Source: Marinobacter sp. CHS3-4
GTDB lineage: Bacteria > Pseudomonadota > Gammaproteobacteria > Pseudomonadales > Oleiphilaceae
Assembly (NCBI RefSeq): GCF_030053415.1
Contig: NZ_JASGBJ010000004.1
Span: 142,280-206,279, forward strand
Direction: 5' to 3'
DNA: 64,000 nucleotides
A program made the position numbers and the translations under genes. The notes under the pieces are model-generated. The model did no database searches. It had not been told where the DNA came from and worked only from the letters and a program-made list of their open reading frames with translations. Numbering within the stretch: the first letter of the stretch is position 1; every line of letters begins with the position of its first letter. Below, piece after piece: positions 24,137 to 34,436 of the stretch.

Positions 24137-25666
24137 TTAGCTGCGAAAACGGGCGACCGTTTTCCGCAGCGCTCCTTCCATCAATGTCAGTGCATCGTCC
24201 ATGAGAGTGGAGTGCGCGTCGGTATCAATCTCTGAGTCTTCCGGCTCATTTGTCATTTCCGCTGCTGCAGATTCAATGGCATCCAGGCTTTCATGAACCA
24301 GGGCGTTCAGTGATTCACCCCCCGCAACGACGTCCGGACAAAGTGTGAAATTCAGCGTCAGCGTTCCCTGATAGCTTACGGCGACGATAACCAATCCCAT
24401 ACTGTCAAACAGGGGTGCTGTGTTGAATTGGTGGGTGAGCTTGGCTCCCTGGAGATACAGGGGAACCTGCGGCCCGGGCACATTGGTGATTGGCAGATTG
24501 AATACCGGTTGATAGCGCTGGGCAATTTGCAGTTCGGAGTAGAGTCGTGCTGACAGTGCGAGCATGGTGGATGGCAGCAGCTCGGTCAGTCGGTCTGCGG
24601 CGATCGCTTCGCGGTAAGGCTCAGATTCCACTGCGTTCCAGTGAATTCGGCGGATCCGACGTGCCGGGTCTTGTTCATTGGTTGCCAGGTCCAGCAGCAT
24701 GGCCGACATCTGGTTGCCTGTGGCTTTGCGCAGGCTGCTGGAGCGCACTGAGATGGGTGTCATCGCGACCAGAGAGCGATCCGTTTCCATGCCCTGGTCC
24801 AGCATATAGCGCCTGAGTGTTTCGGCGCACAGGCCCAGTACGACATCGTTAAGAGTGACATTGCCCAATGTGGCTTTGATGCCTTTCAGGCGCGACAGGC
24901 ACACGTTGCTGGATACGATCTGGCGATTCGCCGTTATCTGTCGGTTAAAAGGGCTGTGAGGCGCCGAAAATAAAGGAAATGGCAGTGGCAATTTTCGCAT
25001 CTGTTTCTGAATGATGCCCCGCGCTGTGGCCTCGGCAGCGCTCATCGCGAGAGAGGTTATCTGTAACGGCTTGCGCACGAAATTCGCTCCGGCCTGAAGC
25101 ATGACCCGCTCATCTGACGGCGCCGGACCCGGCGTCCATGGGCGGGGTGAGTCGATGCGTCGGGGGGTGGGGCCGTATTCCAGCAGTTTGGCGATGATCT
25201 CCTCACCGCTGAATGCATCGATGGCGGCATGGTGCAGCTTGATGATTAGCGCAAACCCATCCTGATTTTCCGGATGGTCCGGATTACGGAAGCCGTCAAC
25301 AAAGGTGATGTGCCACAGCGGGCGATCCCGTTTCAGTGGCTGCTCGAGTATTCGTGATGCCAGCTTCATGAGATTGCTCTGGTCACCGTTATCGCCAAGA
25401 TTCACATAGGCAAGGTGACGTTCGATACTGAAATCAGGGTCATCAATCCAGTAAGGCCTCCCCAGCCGCAGGGGTATCTCCTTCAGGCGTTGCCGAAAAA
25501 GGGGCACCACGTGGAGCCGGCTTCGCAGATAGGCAACAAAAGTACTGAACGCCGGCGGGGTCTCACACTCTGAGGCGTCAAAAAGGTAGATACCGCCAAT
25601 GTGCATCGGGGCGGTTTCGGACTCTAGGTAGAGAAAAGAGGCGTCCAGTTCTGACAGCTGCCGCAT
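24137..25666 (-). CDS. Wax ester synthase/diacylglycerol O-acyltransferase family protein (WS/DGAT)
   Basis: Acyl-CoA:alcohol/diacylglycerol acyltransferase family that makes wax esters or triacylglycerol as storage lipid. The 509-residue protein starts MRQLSELDASFLYLE, has the PLWHITFVDG motif near residue 115 and a C-terminal domain with NDVVLGLCAETLRR. The catalytic motif HHxxxDG reads HHAAIDA (about residues 145-151): both His and the Asp are kept, the Gly is Ala. Activity is therefore likely but not certain. Such genes are frequent in Marinobacter and support the organism guess. Confidence 0.9.
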   Translation of the reverse strand: MRQLSELDASFLYLESETAPMHIGGIYLFDASECETPPAFSTFVAYLRSRLHVVPLFRQRLKEIPLRLGRPYWIDDPDFSIERHLAYVNLGDNGDQSNLMKLASRILEQPLKRDRPLWHITFVDGFRNPDHPENQDGFALIIKLHHAAIDAFSGEEIIAKLLEYGPTPRRIDSPRPWTPGPAPSDERVMLQAGANFVRKPLQITSLAMSAAEATARGIIQKQMRKLPLPFPLFSAPHSPFNRQITANRQIVSSNVCLSRLKGIKATLGNVTLNDVVLGLCAETLRRYMLDQGMETDRSLVAMTPISVRSSSLRKATGNQMSAMLLDLATNEQDPARRIRRIHWNAVESEPYREAIAADRLTELLPSTMLALSARLYSELQIAQRYQPVFNLPITNVPGPQVPLYLQGAKLTHQFNTAPLFDSMGLVIVAVSYQGTLTLNFTLCPDVVAGGESLNALVHESLDAIESAAAEMTNEPEDSEIDTDAHSTLMDDALTLMEGALRKTVARFRS

Positions 25667-25787
25667 AGTGAAAGAACTCCGGTCTGAAAATGCGCGTTGG
25701 GGCAGTATAAACGACTTGACGCTTTTTCCGTTGGCTCTTTTGCCAGATTTACGGTCTGGCTGGAGTCATGATCGGGAAAGAACCAGG

Positions 25788-26696
25788 CTAGTTCAACCAG
25801 GGTGCCATGGTTGAGGTGTCGGTCAGGCGTTCCCAGAACCACATTAATGCCTTGCCCTGATCCTCCGCATGGCGGGCCAGGTGCAACATGATGGGTTGCC
25901 TGGGCTCGTGAACGGAAAGCGCGACCAGCTCGCCGCTGTTCAGCAAACCACGCACTCGCGGTTCTGGCAGCCAACCCACAGCCATTCCGGCGCGCTGAAT
26001 GGCAATCTTCTGATCAATGTTGGAAACGGTCAGGGTTCGCTGGCGTCGGAAAATTCCGGCGTTGCCCGGCGGAAGGGAGCGGGATGTGTCGGCCGCCACG
26101 GCCGCCGGGAACCGGGCAATATCGGCTTCAGTGAGGGGTTGCTCGGCCTCGGTAAGTGGATGGTCGGGAGCGACTGCATAGACGAAATCCAGCCTTCCCA
26201 GTGGGCTGGTGGTAAAAGCGCCGGCAGGCTTGCTCATCTGGTCCGCGCCAACAATCAGGTCGATTCGTCGGCTCTGCAGGGCATCCCAGGCGCCGGCAAA
26301 TACTTCTTCGACCAACTGGACTTCCACCGGAACCCCCAGTCCGTAAAATTCGCGGACCGCTTCGAACAGGCAGTCCGCAGGCAATATCGAATTGAAACCG
26401 ATTCGCAAACGGGTTTCCCAGCCTTTGGCCACCTGCTGGGTGGTATGAGCAAGGGTTTCGGCAGCTTCCAGAAGGGCCCGACCCTCCTCAAGCAGGTAGC
26501 GACCAGCGGGCGTCAGCGATGCGCGGTGCCCGGTGCGGTCGAAGATAGGAACATTCAGATCTTCTTCCAGTTTCTGCACGGTATAGCTGATGGCAGACGG
26601 TACGCGAAAAAGCTCGTTTGCGGCGCCGGCAAAGCTGCCCTTGCGATCAATGGCGTCAAGTACTTTCAAGGCGTCGATAGTAATGGCGGTATGCAT
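25788..26696 (-). CDS. LysR-family transcriptional regulator
   Basis: A 302-residue LysR regulator with an N-terminal winged helix-turn-helix (about 8-65: KVLDAIDRKGSFAGAANELF, PSAISYTVQKLEEDL, FDRTGHRASLTPAG) and a periplasmic-binding-like effector domain (about 95-295). It is divergent from the glutathionyl-hydroquinone reductase gene with a 108-bp shared gap, so it may control that gene. The inducer is unknown. Confidence 0.93.
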   Translation of the reverse strand: MHTAITIDALKVLDAIDRKGSFAGAANELFRVPSAISYTVQKLEEDLNVPIFDRTGHRASLTPAGRYLLEEGRALLEAAETLAHTTQQVAKGWETRLRIGFNSILPADCLFEAVREFYGLGVPVEVQLVEEVFAGAWDALQSRRIDLIVGADQMSKPAGAFTTSPLGRLDFVYAVAPDHPLTEAEQPLTEADIARFPAAVAADTSRSLPPGNAGIFRRQRTLTVSNIDQKIAIQRAGMAVGWLPEPRVRGLLNSGELVALSVHEPRQPIMLHLARHAEDQGKALMWFWERLTDTSTMAPWLN

Positions 26697-26804
26697 GTTC
26701 GAATAATCTGAATGTGTTGGCCAGAATTGATTGTTTGAGAGCGTAGCAGGGTCGCCGGTATTCTTCCTGTGATTTCCATTTATTCAGCCCTAATCGGAGG
26801 CCCT

Positions 26805-27803
26805 ATGGGTTTGCTAGTAGACGGCAAATGGCACGATCAGTGGTACGACACGTCGAAAACCGGTGGTAAATTCGAGCGCGAGGCCGCCAGATTCCGTAAT
26901 TGGGTCACCGCCGATGGTGCGCCGGGGCCCGATGGCGAAGGAGGGTTTCAGGCAGAATCCGGTCGTTACCATCTGTATGTTTCCATGGCGTGTCCCTGGG
27001 CGCATCGGACGTTGATATTCAGGGCGCTCAAGGGTTTGCAGGACCATATTTCGGTCTCTGTGGTTCACCCGGACATGGTGGAGAACGGCTGGGAATTCCG
27101 GCCAGAACAGGAAGCACACCGCGATCACGCCAATGGTATGCGTTTCATGTACGAGGTGTATCTCAAAGCGGCGCCAAATTATTCGGGGCGTGTTACGGTT
27201 CCGGCGCTGTGGGATACGAAAAAGCAGACCATTGTCAGCAACGAATCGGCCGATATCATTCGCATGTTCAACTCTGCCTTTGATGGGCTCGACGGCGTGC
27301 GTAAGGGTCTGGATTTCTACCCGGAAGCGTTACACGGCGATATCGACGAAGTCAACGAGCGGGTATATCACACCGTGAACAACGGGGTGTACAAGGCCGG
27401 TTTTGCAACCGCTCAAGACAAATATGAAGAAGCCTACGGGGCGCTCTTTGATTCGCTGGATTGGCTCGAAGAACGACTTTCAGGGCAGCGTTACCTTGCG
27501 GGTAATCAGTTGACCGAAGCCGATTGGCGGTTGTTTACCACATTGATTCGTTTTGATGCTGTGTACTTCAGCCATTTCAAGTGCAATCGTCAGCGCATTG
27601 CTGATTTCCCAGCGCTGTCCGGTTATGTGCGGGACCTCTATCAAGTGCCTGGCGTGGCCGAGACGGTTGATATTGATCAGATCAAGCGTCACTACTACGT
27701 AAGCCAGCGGACTGTGAATCCAACGCAAATTGTGCCGGTTGGGCCGGCGCTGGATTTTGAATCCGCTCACGGTCGAGAGGGTTTGGGGCCCGATTTCAGC
27801 TAG
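26805..27803 (+). CDS. yqjG: Glutathionyl-hydroquinone reductase (Xi-class glutathione transferase, YqjG type)
   Basis: Reduces glutathionyl-hydroquinones with glutathione. The 332-residue protein is longer than ordinary GSTs, as is usual for this class. The catalytic Cys63 lies in SMACPWAHR, and later SNESADIIRMFN and the C-terminal helical domain (ERLSGQRYLAGNQLTEADWRLF) are typical. The ATG at 26805 is preceded by GGAGG; an in-frame GTG at 26769 would add 12 residues and is less likely. Divergent from a LysR gene. Confidence 0.93.
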   Translation: MGLLVDGKWHDQWYDTSKTGGKFEREAARFRNWVTADGAPGPDGEGGFQAESGRYHLYVSMACPWAHRTLIFRALKGLQDHISVSVVHPDMVENGWEFRPEQEAHRDHANGMRFMYEVYLKAAPNYSGRVTVPALWDTKKQTIVSNESADIIRMFNSAFDGLDGVRKGLDFYPEALHGDIDEVNERVYHTVNNGVYKAGFATAQDKYEEAYGALFDSLDWLEERLSGQRYLAGNQLTEADWRLFTTLIRFDAVYFSHFKCNRQRIADFPALSGYVRDLYQVPGVAETVDIDQIKRHYYVSQRTVNPTQIVPVGPALDFESAHGREGLGPDFS

Positions 27804-27824
27804 ACCAGCAGGGTCGTCCGCGAG

Positions 27825-28793
27825 TTAGCTGATTCTAGCGACGGCGACATCTGTGAGCATGACCAGGGCTTCTCGATAGCCTGATTGAGGAAGAGCGTCC
27901 AGGCAATTCAGGGCGGCCTGGGCCTCTTCTCTGGCGCGTTTCAGGGTGTAATCAAGCGCGCCGGAGCGATCCACAACGTCCAGTATTTTCGGCAGGTCAT
28001 CCAGGCCGCCTTTCCGAATGGCATGGCGAATCAGTTCTTTTTCGTCGGTGCTGCCGTGATTCATGGCATGGATCAATGGCAGGGTGGTTTTTCCCTCGGC
28101 AAGATCGTCTCCCACATTCTTGCCCATGTCTTCCGCGTTGCCTTTGTAGTCGAGCACGTCGTCCACCAACTGAAAAGCCAGGCCCAGGTGTTTGCCGTAG
28201 TCCCTCAACCCCTTTTCCTGTTCCGGTGAAGCGCCGGCCAGCAGCGCGCCGGTATGGGATGCAGCTTCGAATAGCATGGCCGTCTTGTTGTGAATAACCT
28301 TCATGTACTGATCTTCGGTGAGGTCCGGGTTCTTCACGTTCATCAACTGCATCACTTCGCCTTCGGCGATGACGGCCGTGGCGTGTGAGAGTACGTCCAT
28401 GATTCGCAGGCTTTGCAACTCCACCATCATCTCGAAGGCGCGTGCATACAGGAAATCACCTACCAATACACTGGGCGCATTACCCCAGCGGGCATTCGCG
28501 GTACTGCGACCGCGGCGGAGATCCGAGGTGTCAACGACGTCATCGTGCAAAAGCGTGGCGGTATGAAGAAACTCAATGACGGCAGCCAGTTTGAGGTGGT
28601 CGTCTTCCTTATAGCCGACTGCCTGACTGGAAAGCAGCACCAGGAGTGGCCTGAGCCGCTTTCCGCCGCTTTCAATAATGTACTGGGCGATTTTCTCGAC
28701 CAGTGGCACATCCGAGGCCAGGCGTTTAATGATCAGCTCGTTTACCCGGCTGAAGTCGTCCGCGACGGTGTCGTATATACGCTGGGCGGTCAT
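27825..28793 (-). CDS. ispB: Octaprenyl (polyprenyl) diphosphate synthase
   Basis: Makes the long isoprenoid side chain of ubiquinone. The 322-residue protein has ESGGKRLRPLLVLL, the first Asp-rich motif LLHDDVVDTSDLRRG (about 81-95) and the second LVDDVLDY (about 209-216). It is divergent from rplU-rpmA-obgE, the standard arrangement in gammaproteobacteria. The exact chain length cannot be read from the sequence. Confidence 0.96.
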   Translation of the reverse strand: MTAQRIYDTVADDFSRVNELIIKRLASDVPLVEKIAQYIIESGGKRLRPLLVLLSSQAVGYKEDDHLKLAAVIEFLHTATLLHDDVVDTSDLRRGRSTANARWGNAPSVLVGDFLYARAFEMMVELQSLRIMDVLSHATAVIAEGEVMQLMNVKNPDLTEDQYMKVIHNKTAMLFEAASHTGALLAGASPEQEKGLRDYGKHLGLAFQLVDDVLDYKGNAEDMGKNVGDDLAEGKTTLPLIHAMNHGSTDEKELIRHAIRKGGLDDLPKILDVVDRSGALDYTLKRAREEAQAALNCLDALPQSGYREALVMLTDVAVARIS

Positions 28794-28897
28794 GCGGCTG
28801 TTGCGGTTCCCTATTGTTCTGTTTATGACGGCGAAATCATCGTGAATCGGGCAGGTTGCGCAATGCTAGGTATTGCGCACATCAGTGTCAACTTGGC

Positions 28898-28926
28898 TTG
28901 TAAAGCTCTGGCGCTTTTCGTACAAT
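28898..28926 (+). promoter_or_regulatory. Candidate sigma-70 promoter for rplU-rpmA
   Basis: TTGTAA (28898-28903), 17-bp spacer, TACAAT (28921-28926), followed by a GC-rich discriminator. It predicts a leader of about 100 bases before rplU. Confidence 0.65.
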
Positions 28927-28954
28927 CACGCGCCCAACTCATCCCAACCTGCGC

Positions 28955-29012
28955 TCCCTGCTATAGGGTCGCCAGAGCGCTTCCCTTAGAACCAGGTGGA
29001 TAAGAGCAGGGA
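28955..29012 (+). promoter_or_regulatory. Possible structured leader of rplU mRNA
   Basis: TCCCTGCT (28955-28962) and AGCAGGGA (29005-29012) are perfect complements enclosing 42 bases. The right arm lies about 24 bases before the rplU ATG. It could be a regulatory leader, as many ribosomal protein mRNAs have, but no known motif was recognised. Confidence 0.35.
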
Positions 29013-29035
29013 TGGGTCAATCGCGGAGAAAGTGA

Positions 29036-29347
29036 ATGTACGCAGTAATTGTTAGCGGTGGCAAGCAGCATCGCGTAAAAGAAGGCGAAACACTGAAGCT
29101 GGAAAAGCTGGAAGTGGAAACCGGCGGCAGCGTTGAGTTTGATCGCGTTCTGCTGGTTGCCGATGGCGACAAGGTTCAGGTAGGTGCGCCGGTTGTTGAT
29201 GGTGCCAAAGTGACCGCCGAAGTGGTTAACCACGGTCGTCACGACAAGGTTCAGATCATCAAGTTCCGTCGTCGTAAGCATCACATGAAGCGTCAGGGCC
29301 ACCGTCAGTGGTTTACTGAAGTCAAGATCACGGGTATCAAGGGCTGA
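29036..29347 (+). CDS. rplU: 50S ribosomal protein L21
   Basis: 103-residue large-subunit ribosomal protein that binds 23S rRNA. It begins [18 protein letters not shown] and ends with the basic [16 protein letters not shown] and TEVKITGI segment that marks L21. GGAG precedes the ATG. It is cotranscribed with rpmA 35 bp downstream. Confidence 0.99.
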   Translation: MYAVIVSGGKQHRVKEGETLKLEKLEVETGGSVEFDRVLLVADGDKVQVGAPVVDGAKVTAEVVNHGRHDKVQIIKFRRRKHHMKRQGHRQWFTEVKITGIKG

Positions 29348-29382
29348 GGCTCTGGAACACCCCTTAGATAAGGAGGCTTGTA

Positions 29383-29643
29383 ATGGCTCATAAAAAGGCA
29401 GCAGGTAGTACCCGTAACGGTCGCGATTCCGAGTCGAAACGACTTGGTGTGAAGCGCTACGGCGGTGAGACTGTTCCTGCAGGCAGCATCATTGTTCGTC
29501 AGCGCGGTACTCGTTTCCACGCTGGTCACAACGTAGGCCTTGGCAAAGACCACACCCTGTTCGCAACTGCGACTGGTCAGGTCAAGTTCGAGGTAAAAGG
29601 TCCCGACAACCGTAAGTTCGTGAGCATCGTTCCAGCGGCGTAA
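29383..29643 (+). CDS. rpmA: 50S ribosomal protein L27
   Basis: 86-residue ribosomal protein whose N-terminal tail reaches the peptidyl-transferase centre. It starts [16 protein letters not shown], as in L27 of proteobacteria (no cleavable N-terminal extension). [19 protein letters not shown] is the family core. A strong AAGGAGG-type ribosome site precedes the ATG. A terminator lies 70 bp after the stop. Confidence 0.99.
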   Translation: MAHKKAAGSTRNGRDSESKRLGVKRYGGETVPAGSIIVRQRGTRFHAGHNVGLGKDHTLFATATGQVKFEVKGPDNRKFVSIVPAA

Positions 29644-29689
29644 GTCGCGGCGATCTCAGGTTCTGTCGAACCTTGGGTGGCCCTGATAG

Positions 29690-30973
<1,284 letters not shown>

Positions 30974-31009
30974 TTGAGTCCTTAGTTGAAGGCAACACCG
31001 AAGTATCGC

Positions 31010-31117
31010 TGGTCGGGCGGGCATCCAATTGAGGGATCGTCAAAAACATGGATGTTTTTGTCGAGCGTACAGGGGTGTGTTCACCGCGTATCCCGCAATT
31101 GGATGCCCGCCCGGCCA
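31010..31117. repeat. Long imperfect palindrome between obgE and proB
   Basis: The 28-base arms 31010-31037 and 31090-31117 are complementary at 26 positions, with one G-T wobble and one A-G mismatch. The 52-base loop contains a second hairpin (CAAAAACAT/ATGTTTTTG, about 31040-31059). No T run follows the right arm, so it is not a simple terminator. It fills most of the 164-bp gap. It could be a REP-like or MITE-like element or a regulatory RNA hairpin. Confidence 0.85.
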
Positions 31118-31137
31118 CTCCCGTGGACTGTAATTCA

Positions 31138-32262
31138 ATGAGTCAAAGAACACAGCTACGCCAGGCCAGGCGCCTGGTGGTGAAAATTGGAAGTGCCTTG
31201 CTCACCAATGAGGGTAAGGGGCTGGACGTGGCCGCCCTTGGTTTGTGGGTCGACCAGATTGCCGAACTGGTGGGTGAGGGCGTTGAGGTTGTGGTGGTTT
31301 CCTCAGGCTCAGTCGCCGAAGGCATGAGCCGGCTGGGTTGGACTGTTCGGCCACAACAGCTACACGAGCTTCAGGCTGCCGCTGCGGTAGGGCAGATGGG
31401 CCTGGTCCAGACCTGGGAAGCACAGTTCAAGCGTCACGATCTGCACACTGCCCAGATTCTGCTCACCCACGATGACTTATCCGATCGCAAGCGTTATTTG
31501 AATGCGCGGAGCACGCTGAGGGCTCTGCTCGACGTGGGTGTTATTCCCATTGTTAACGAGAACGACACAGTCGTTACTGACGAGATCCGGTTTGGTGATA
31601 ACGACACTCTCGGCGCTCTGGTTACAAACCTGATAGAAGCCGATGGGCTGATTATCCTCACCGATCAGTTAGGCCTGTTTGACAAAGATCCGCGCTCGAA
31701 CCCGGATGCGGCGTTGATAGAACATCGCCAGGCGAGCGATTCCGAGTTGGATGCAATGGCTGGCGGCGGTGCGGGAGCGCTAGGAAGGGGTGGTATGCAG
31801 ACCAAGGTTCGTGCCGCTCGACTGGCAGCCCGATCGGGGGCATTTACCGTGATCGTTGGCGGGAAAATCGAGAAGGTCGTCAGTCGCCTTCGCGACGGGG
31901 AGTCCATAGGAACGCTGTTGCTGCCTGAGCAGGGAAGAATTGCGGCTCGCAAACAATGGCTGGCCAGCCATCTGCAAACCCGTGGCAAGCTGACTCTCGA
32001 CCAGGGTGCGGTGGCTGTGCTTTGCCGTGGTGGTCGCAGTCTTTTGCCTGTGGGCGTCAAAGGCGTCGCGGGTCACTTCCGGCGAGGTGAAATGGTCTCC
32101 TGTGTTGACGAGAGTGGAAAGGAAATTGCTCGCGGTCTTGTGAATTACGATGCCAACGAGGCGCGGTCAATCGCCGGCCTGTCGAGTAAAAAGATCACGG
32201 ATGCCCTCGGGTATATCTCGGACGAGGAAATGATCCACAGAGACAACCTAGTGATCGTCTAA
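31138..32262 (+). CDS. proB: Glutamate 5-kinase
   Basis: First step of proline synthesis: phosphorylates glutamate. I use the ATG at 31138 ([23 protein letters not shown]), giving 374 residues; a longer frame runs upstream through the palindrome and is unlikely to be coding. The amino-acid kinase domain has [27 protein letters not shown] and [14 protein letters not shown] domain (about 280-374) follows. It converges on rpsT with a bidirectional terminator between them. Confidence 0.97.
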   Translation: MSQRTQLRQARRLVVKIGSALLTNEGKGLDVAALGLWVDQIAELVGEGVEVVVVSSGSVAEGMSRLGWTVRPQQLHELQAAAAVGQMGLVQTWEAQFKRHDLHTAQILLTHDDLSDRKRYLNARSTLRALLDVGVIPIVNENDTVVTDEIRFGDNDTLGALVTNLIEADGLIILTDQLGLFDKDPRSNPDAALIEHRQASDSELDAMAGGGAGALGRGGMQTKVRAARLAARSGAFTVIVGGKIEKVVSRLRDGESIGTLLLPEQGRIAARKQWLASHLQTRGKLTLDQGAVAVLCRGGRSLLPVGVKGVAGHFRRGEMVSCVDESGKEIARGLVNYDANEARSIAGLSSKKITDALGYISDEEMIHRDNLVIV

Positions 32263-32280
32263 ACGTTACTTGGGATACAA

Positions 32281-32309
32281 AAAAACCGGCCTGATTGGCC
32301 GGTTTTTTT
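32281..32309. terminator. Bidirectional terminator between proB and rpsT
   Basis: ACCGGCC and GGCCGGT form a GC stem around a 5-base loop (32292-32296), flanked by A on the left and seven T on the right. It serves the convergent proB (plus) and rpsT (minus). Confidence 0.92.
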
Positions 32310-32332
32310 ACTTCAGCATGCGTCTACGCAAA

Positions 32333-32602
32333 TCAGGCGCTTTTCAGAGCCTTGATGCGAGCGCTCAGACGACTCTTCTGGCGGGCAACCTTGTTCTTGG
32401 CGAAGATGCCCTTGTTGACCATGCTGTCCATGATCGGCTGCGCCTTCAGGAACGCTGCTTGCGCTTCGTCGGCCTTGCCAGCTTCGATGTTGGACTGAAC
32501 TTTCTTGATGTAAGTACGCGCCATAGAACGCAGGCTAGCGTTGTGCTTGCGGTTCTTCTCGTTCTGACGTGCGCGCTTTTTGGCTTGTGGGGAATTTGCC
32601 AC
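32333..32602 (-). CDS. rpsT: 30S ribosomal protein S20
   Basis: 89-residue primary 16S rRNA-binding protein, MANSPQAKKRARQNEKNRKH at the N-terminus and RQKSRLSARIKAL at the C-terminus. The start is GTG at 32602, preceded by AGGAG with 7-base spacing. A non-AUG start is a known feature of rpsT (UUG in E. coli) and is linked to translational autoregulation; regulation here is inferred. It has its own promoter. Confidence 0.98.
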   Translation of the reverse strand: MANSPQAKKRARQNEKNRKHNASLRSMARTYIKKVQSNIEAGKADEAQAAFLKAQPIMDSMVNKGIFAKNKVARQKSRLSARIKALKSA

Positions 32603-32693
32603 CGTTAAACTCCTGAGATCTGAAATTCGTTGTGAATCGATTCGTAAAAATCGCGGGCGCGCCAAACCAGCGCGTCGAAATAAATGACGCGGA

Positions 32694-32722
32694 ACTATGC
32701 CGCTACAACCCCGAAATGTCAA
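32694..32722 (-). promoter_or_regulatory. Candidate sigma-70 promoter for rpsT
   Basis: On the minus strand TTGACA (32722-32717), 17-bp spacer, CATAGT (32699-32694). It predicts a leader of about 85 bases before the GTG start of rpsT. Confidence 0.62.
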
Positions 32723-32840
32723 GGCTAAAACCGATTTCATGCGTCTCTCATACGAGTCCTCGCAAGGGCTGTGATAAACTCGCCGCTTATTCGAGGGACG
32801 CCCCTGAAACGGGCTACGGATTTACCGAAACGAGCTGACT

Positions 32841-34436
32841 ATGCCGCGCGAACCCCAGTCGACCGAACCTGAAAAGGCTGAGTTACGAACACCAGTACCG
32901 AAGCCGCCGGGTTTGCTGCGGTCGTCCGGCCTTGTTGGCATCATGACCATGCTGTCCCGCGTTCTCGGACTTGTCCGGGACATGGTCATTGCCCGTTATT
33001 TCGGCGCAGGTGCCGGTGCCGACGCCTTCTTCGTTGCCTTCAAGATCCCCAATTTTCTGCGTCGGTTGTTCGCTGAAGGAGCCTTTGCGCAGGCCTTCGT
33101 GCCGGTACTGTCTTCTTATCGCCAACAAGAGTCTTTGACCGAAGTCCGTCGCCTGGTCAATGCCGTGGCAGGTGCGCTGGGCGTTGTTCTGCTGGGCGTC
33201 ACTCTGGTTGCGGTGATCGGATCGCCGTTGTTAACCGCGCTGTTTGCGCCCGGATTCGTAGGCGATGAGCTGAAATTCGGGCTCGCCAGCGACATGCTTC
33301 GCATAACGTTTCCCTATCTGTTTCTGATTTCGTTGACCGCCTTTGCGGGCTCCATTCTCAATAGCTACGACCGATTTGCAGTGCCGGCGTTTACGCCGGT
33401 GTTGTTAAATCTGGCGATGATCGGGGCCGCCATATTTCTTTCGCCCCTGATGGAGACACCGGTTATCGCACTGGCCTGGGGCGTATTCATCGCCGGTGCG
33501 CTGCAACTCTTTTTCCAGTTGCCGTTTCTGATGCGCCTGGGCTTGCTGCCCCGGCCGCGCGTGGATTACCGGCATGAAGGCGTAAAGCGAATCATGAAGC
33601 TCATGCTTCCTGCGTTGTTCGGTGTATCAGTCAGCCAGATCAACCTGCTGCTGGATACGGTGCTGGCTTCCTTTCTGCAAACCGGCAGCGTGTCCTGGCT
33701 CTATTACTCGGATAGGCTCTCTGAGCTGCCGCTCGGCGTATTTGGCATTGCAATTGGAACCGTCATTCTGCCCAGTTTGTCCCGCAAACACGCGGACGCT
33801 TCGCCGGATCAGTTTGCGGCTACGTTGGACTGGGCTGTAAGAGCGGTGTTGCTGATTGGTTTGCCCGCAGCGCTGGCGTTGGCCCTGCTGGCAGAGCCTC
33901 TGATAGCCACGCTGTTTTACTACGGTGAGGTGACCAGTCGGGACGTCATGATGTCCGGGGATGCCCTGCGGGCCTACTCGGCGGGTTTACTGGCCTTCAT
34001 GCTTATCAAGGTGCTGGCACCCGGCTATTTTGCTCGCCAGGATACGAAAACACCGGTAAAGATCGGGATAATCGCCATGGTGGCGAATATGGCCTTTAAT
34101 CTGGCCCTTGTTTTCCCGCTGGCCCATGCGGGGTTGGCGTTGGCAACGTCGCTGTCCGCCTGGATGAATGCGGGCCTGTTGTGGCGAGGTTTGATCAAAG
34201 AAGGTGCATGGAGTTGGCAATCCGGTTGGCCAGTGTTTTTGCTACGCCTTGGCTTGGCGAATGCTGCTCTGGCCGGGGTTATCCTCTGGTTACAGCCGCC
34301 GCTTGAACAATGGCTTGACGCTGATGGTTATCAGCGCTCATTCGATATGGCGATCCTAGTGGCGTCGGGCTTGGCAGCTTATTTTGCGTCGCTGGCCGCT
34401 CTGGGTGTTCGGGTAAGACATTTCCGCCACCGATAA
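32841..34436 (+). CDS. murJ: Lipid II flippase MurJ
   Basis: Flips lipid II across the inner membrane for peptidoglycan synthesis. The 531-residue protein has about 14 hydrophobic helices and the MurJ signature SRVLGLVRDMVIARYFGAGAGADAFFVAFKIPNFLRRLFAEGAFAQAFVPV region (residues about 40-90), including the conserved Arg residues. The N-terminal 30 residues are polar and proline-rich. It is divergent from rpsT, as in many gammaproteobacteria, and upstream of ribF. Confidence 0.97.
   Translation: MPREPQSTEPEKAELRTPVPKPPGLLRSSGLVGIMTMLSRVLGLVRDMVIARYFGAGAGADAFFVAFKIPNFLRRLFAEGAFAQAFVPVLSSYRQQESLTEVRRLVNAVAGALGVVLLGVTLVAVIGSPLLTALFAPGFVGDELKFGLASDMLRITFPYLFLISLTAFAGSILNSYDRFAVPAFTPVLLNLAMIGAAIFLSPLMETPVIALAWGVFIAGALQLFFQLPFLMRLGLLPRPRVDYRHEGVKRIMKLMLPALFGVSVSQINLLLDTVLASFLQTGSVSWLYYSDRLSELPLGVFGIAIGTVILPSLSRKHADASPDQFAATLDWAVRAVLLIGLPAALALALLAEPLIATLFYYGEVTSRDVMMSGDALRAYSAGLLAFMLIKVLAPGYFARQDTKTPVKIGIIAMVANMAFNLALVFPLAHAGLALATSLSAWMNAGLLWRGLIKEGAWSWQSGWPVFLLRLGLANAALAGVILWLQPPLEQWLDADGYQRSFDMAILVASGLAAYFASLAALGVRVRHFRHR

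Noticed and set aside
31048..31137. Earlier start of proB giving 30 more residues
   Set aside because: The extra codons lie in the palindrome and do not resemble glutamate kinase; ATG at 31138 matches the family start.
32603..32740. Longer rpsT product with 46 extra N-terminal residues
   Set aside because: S20 begins at MANSPQAKKR with AGGAG before the GTG; the extension covers the promoter and leader.
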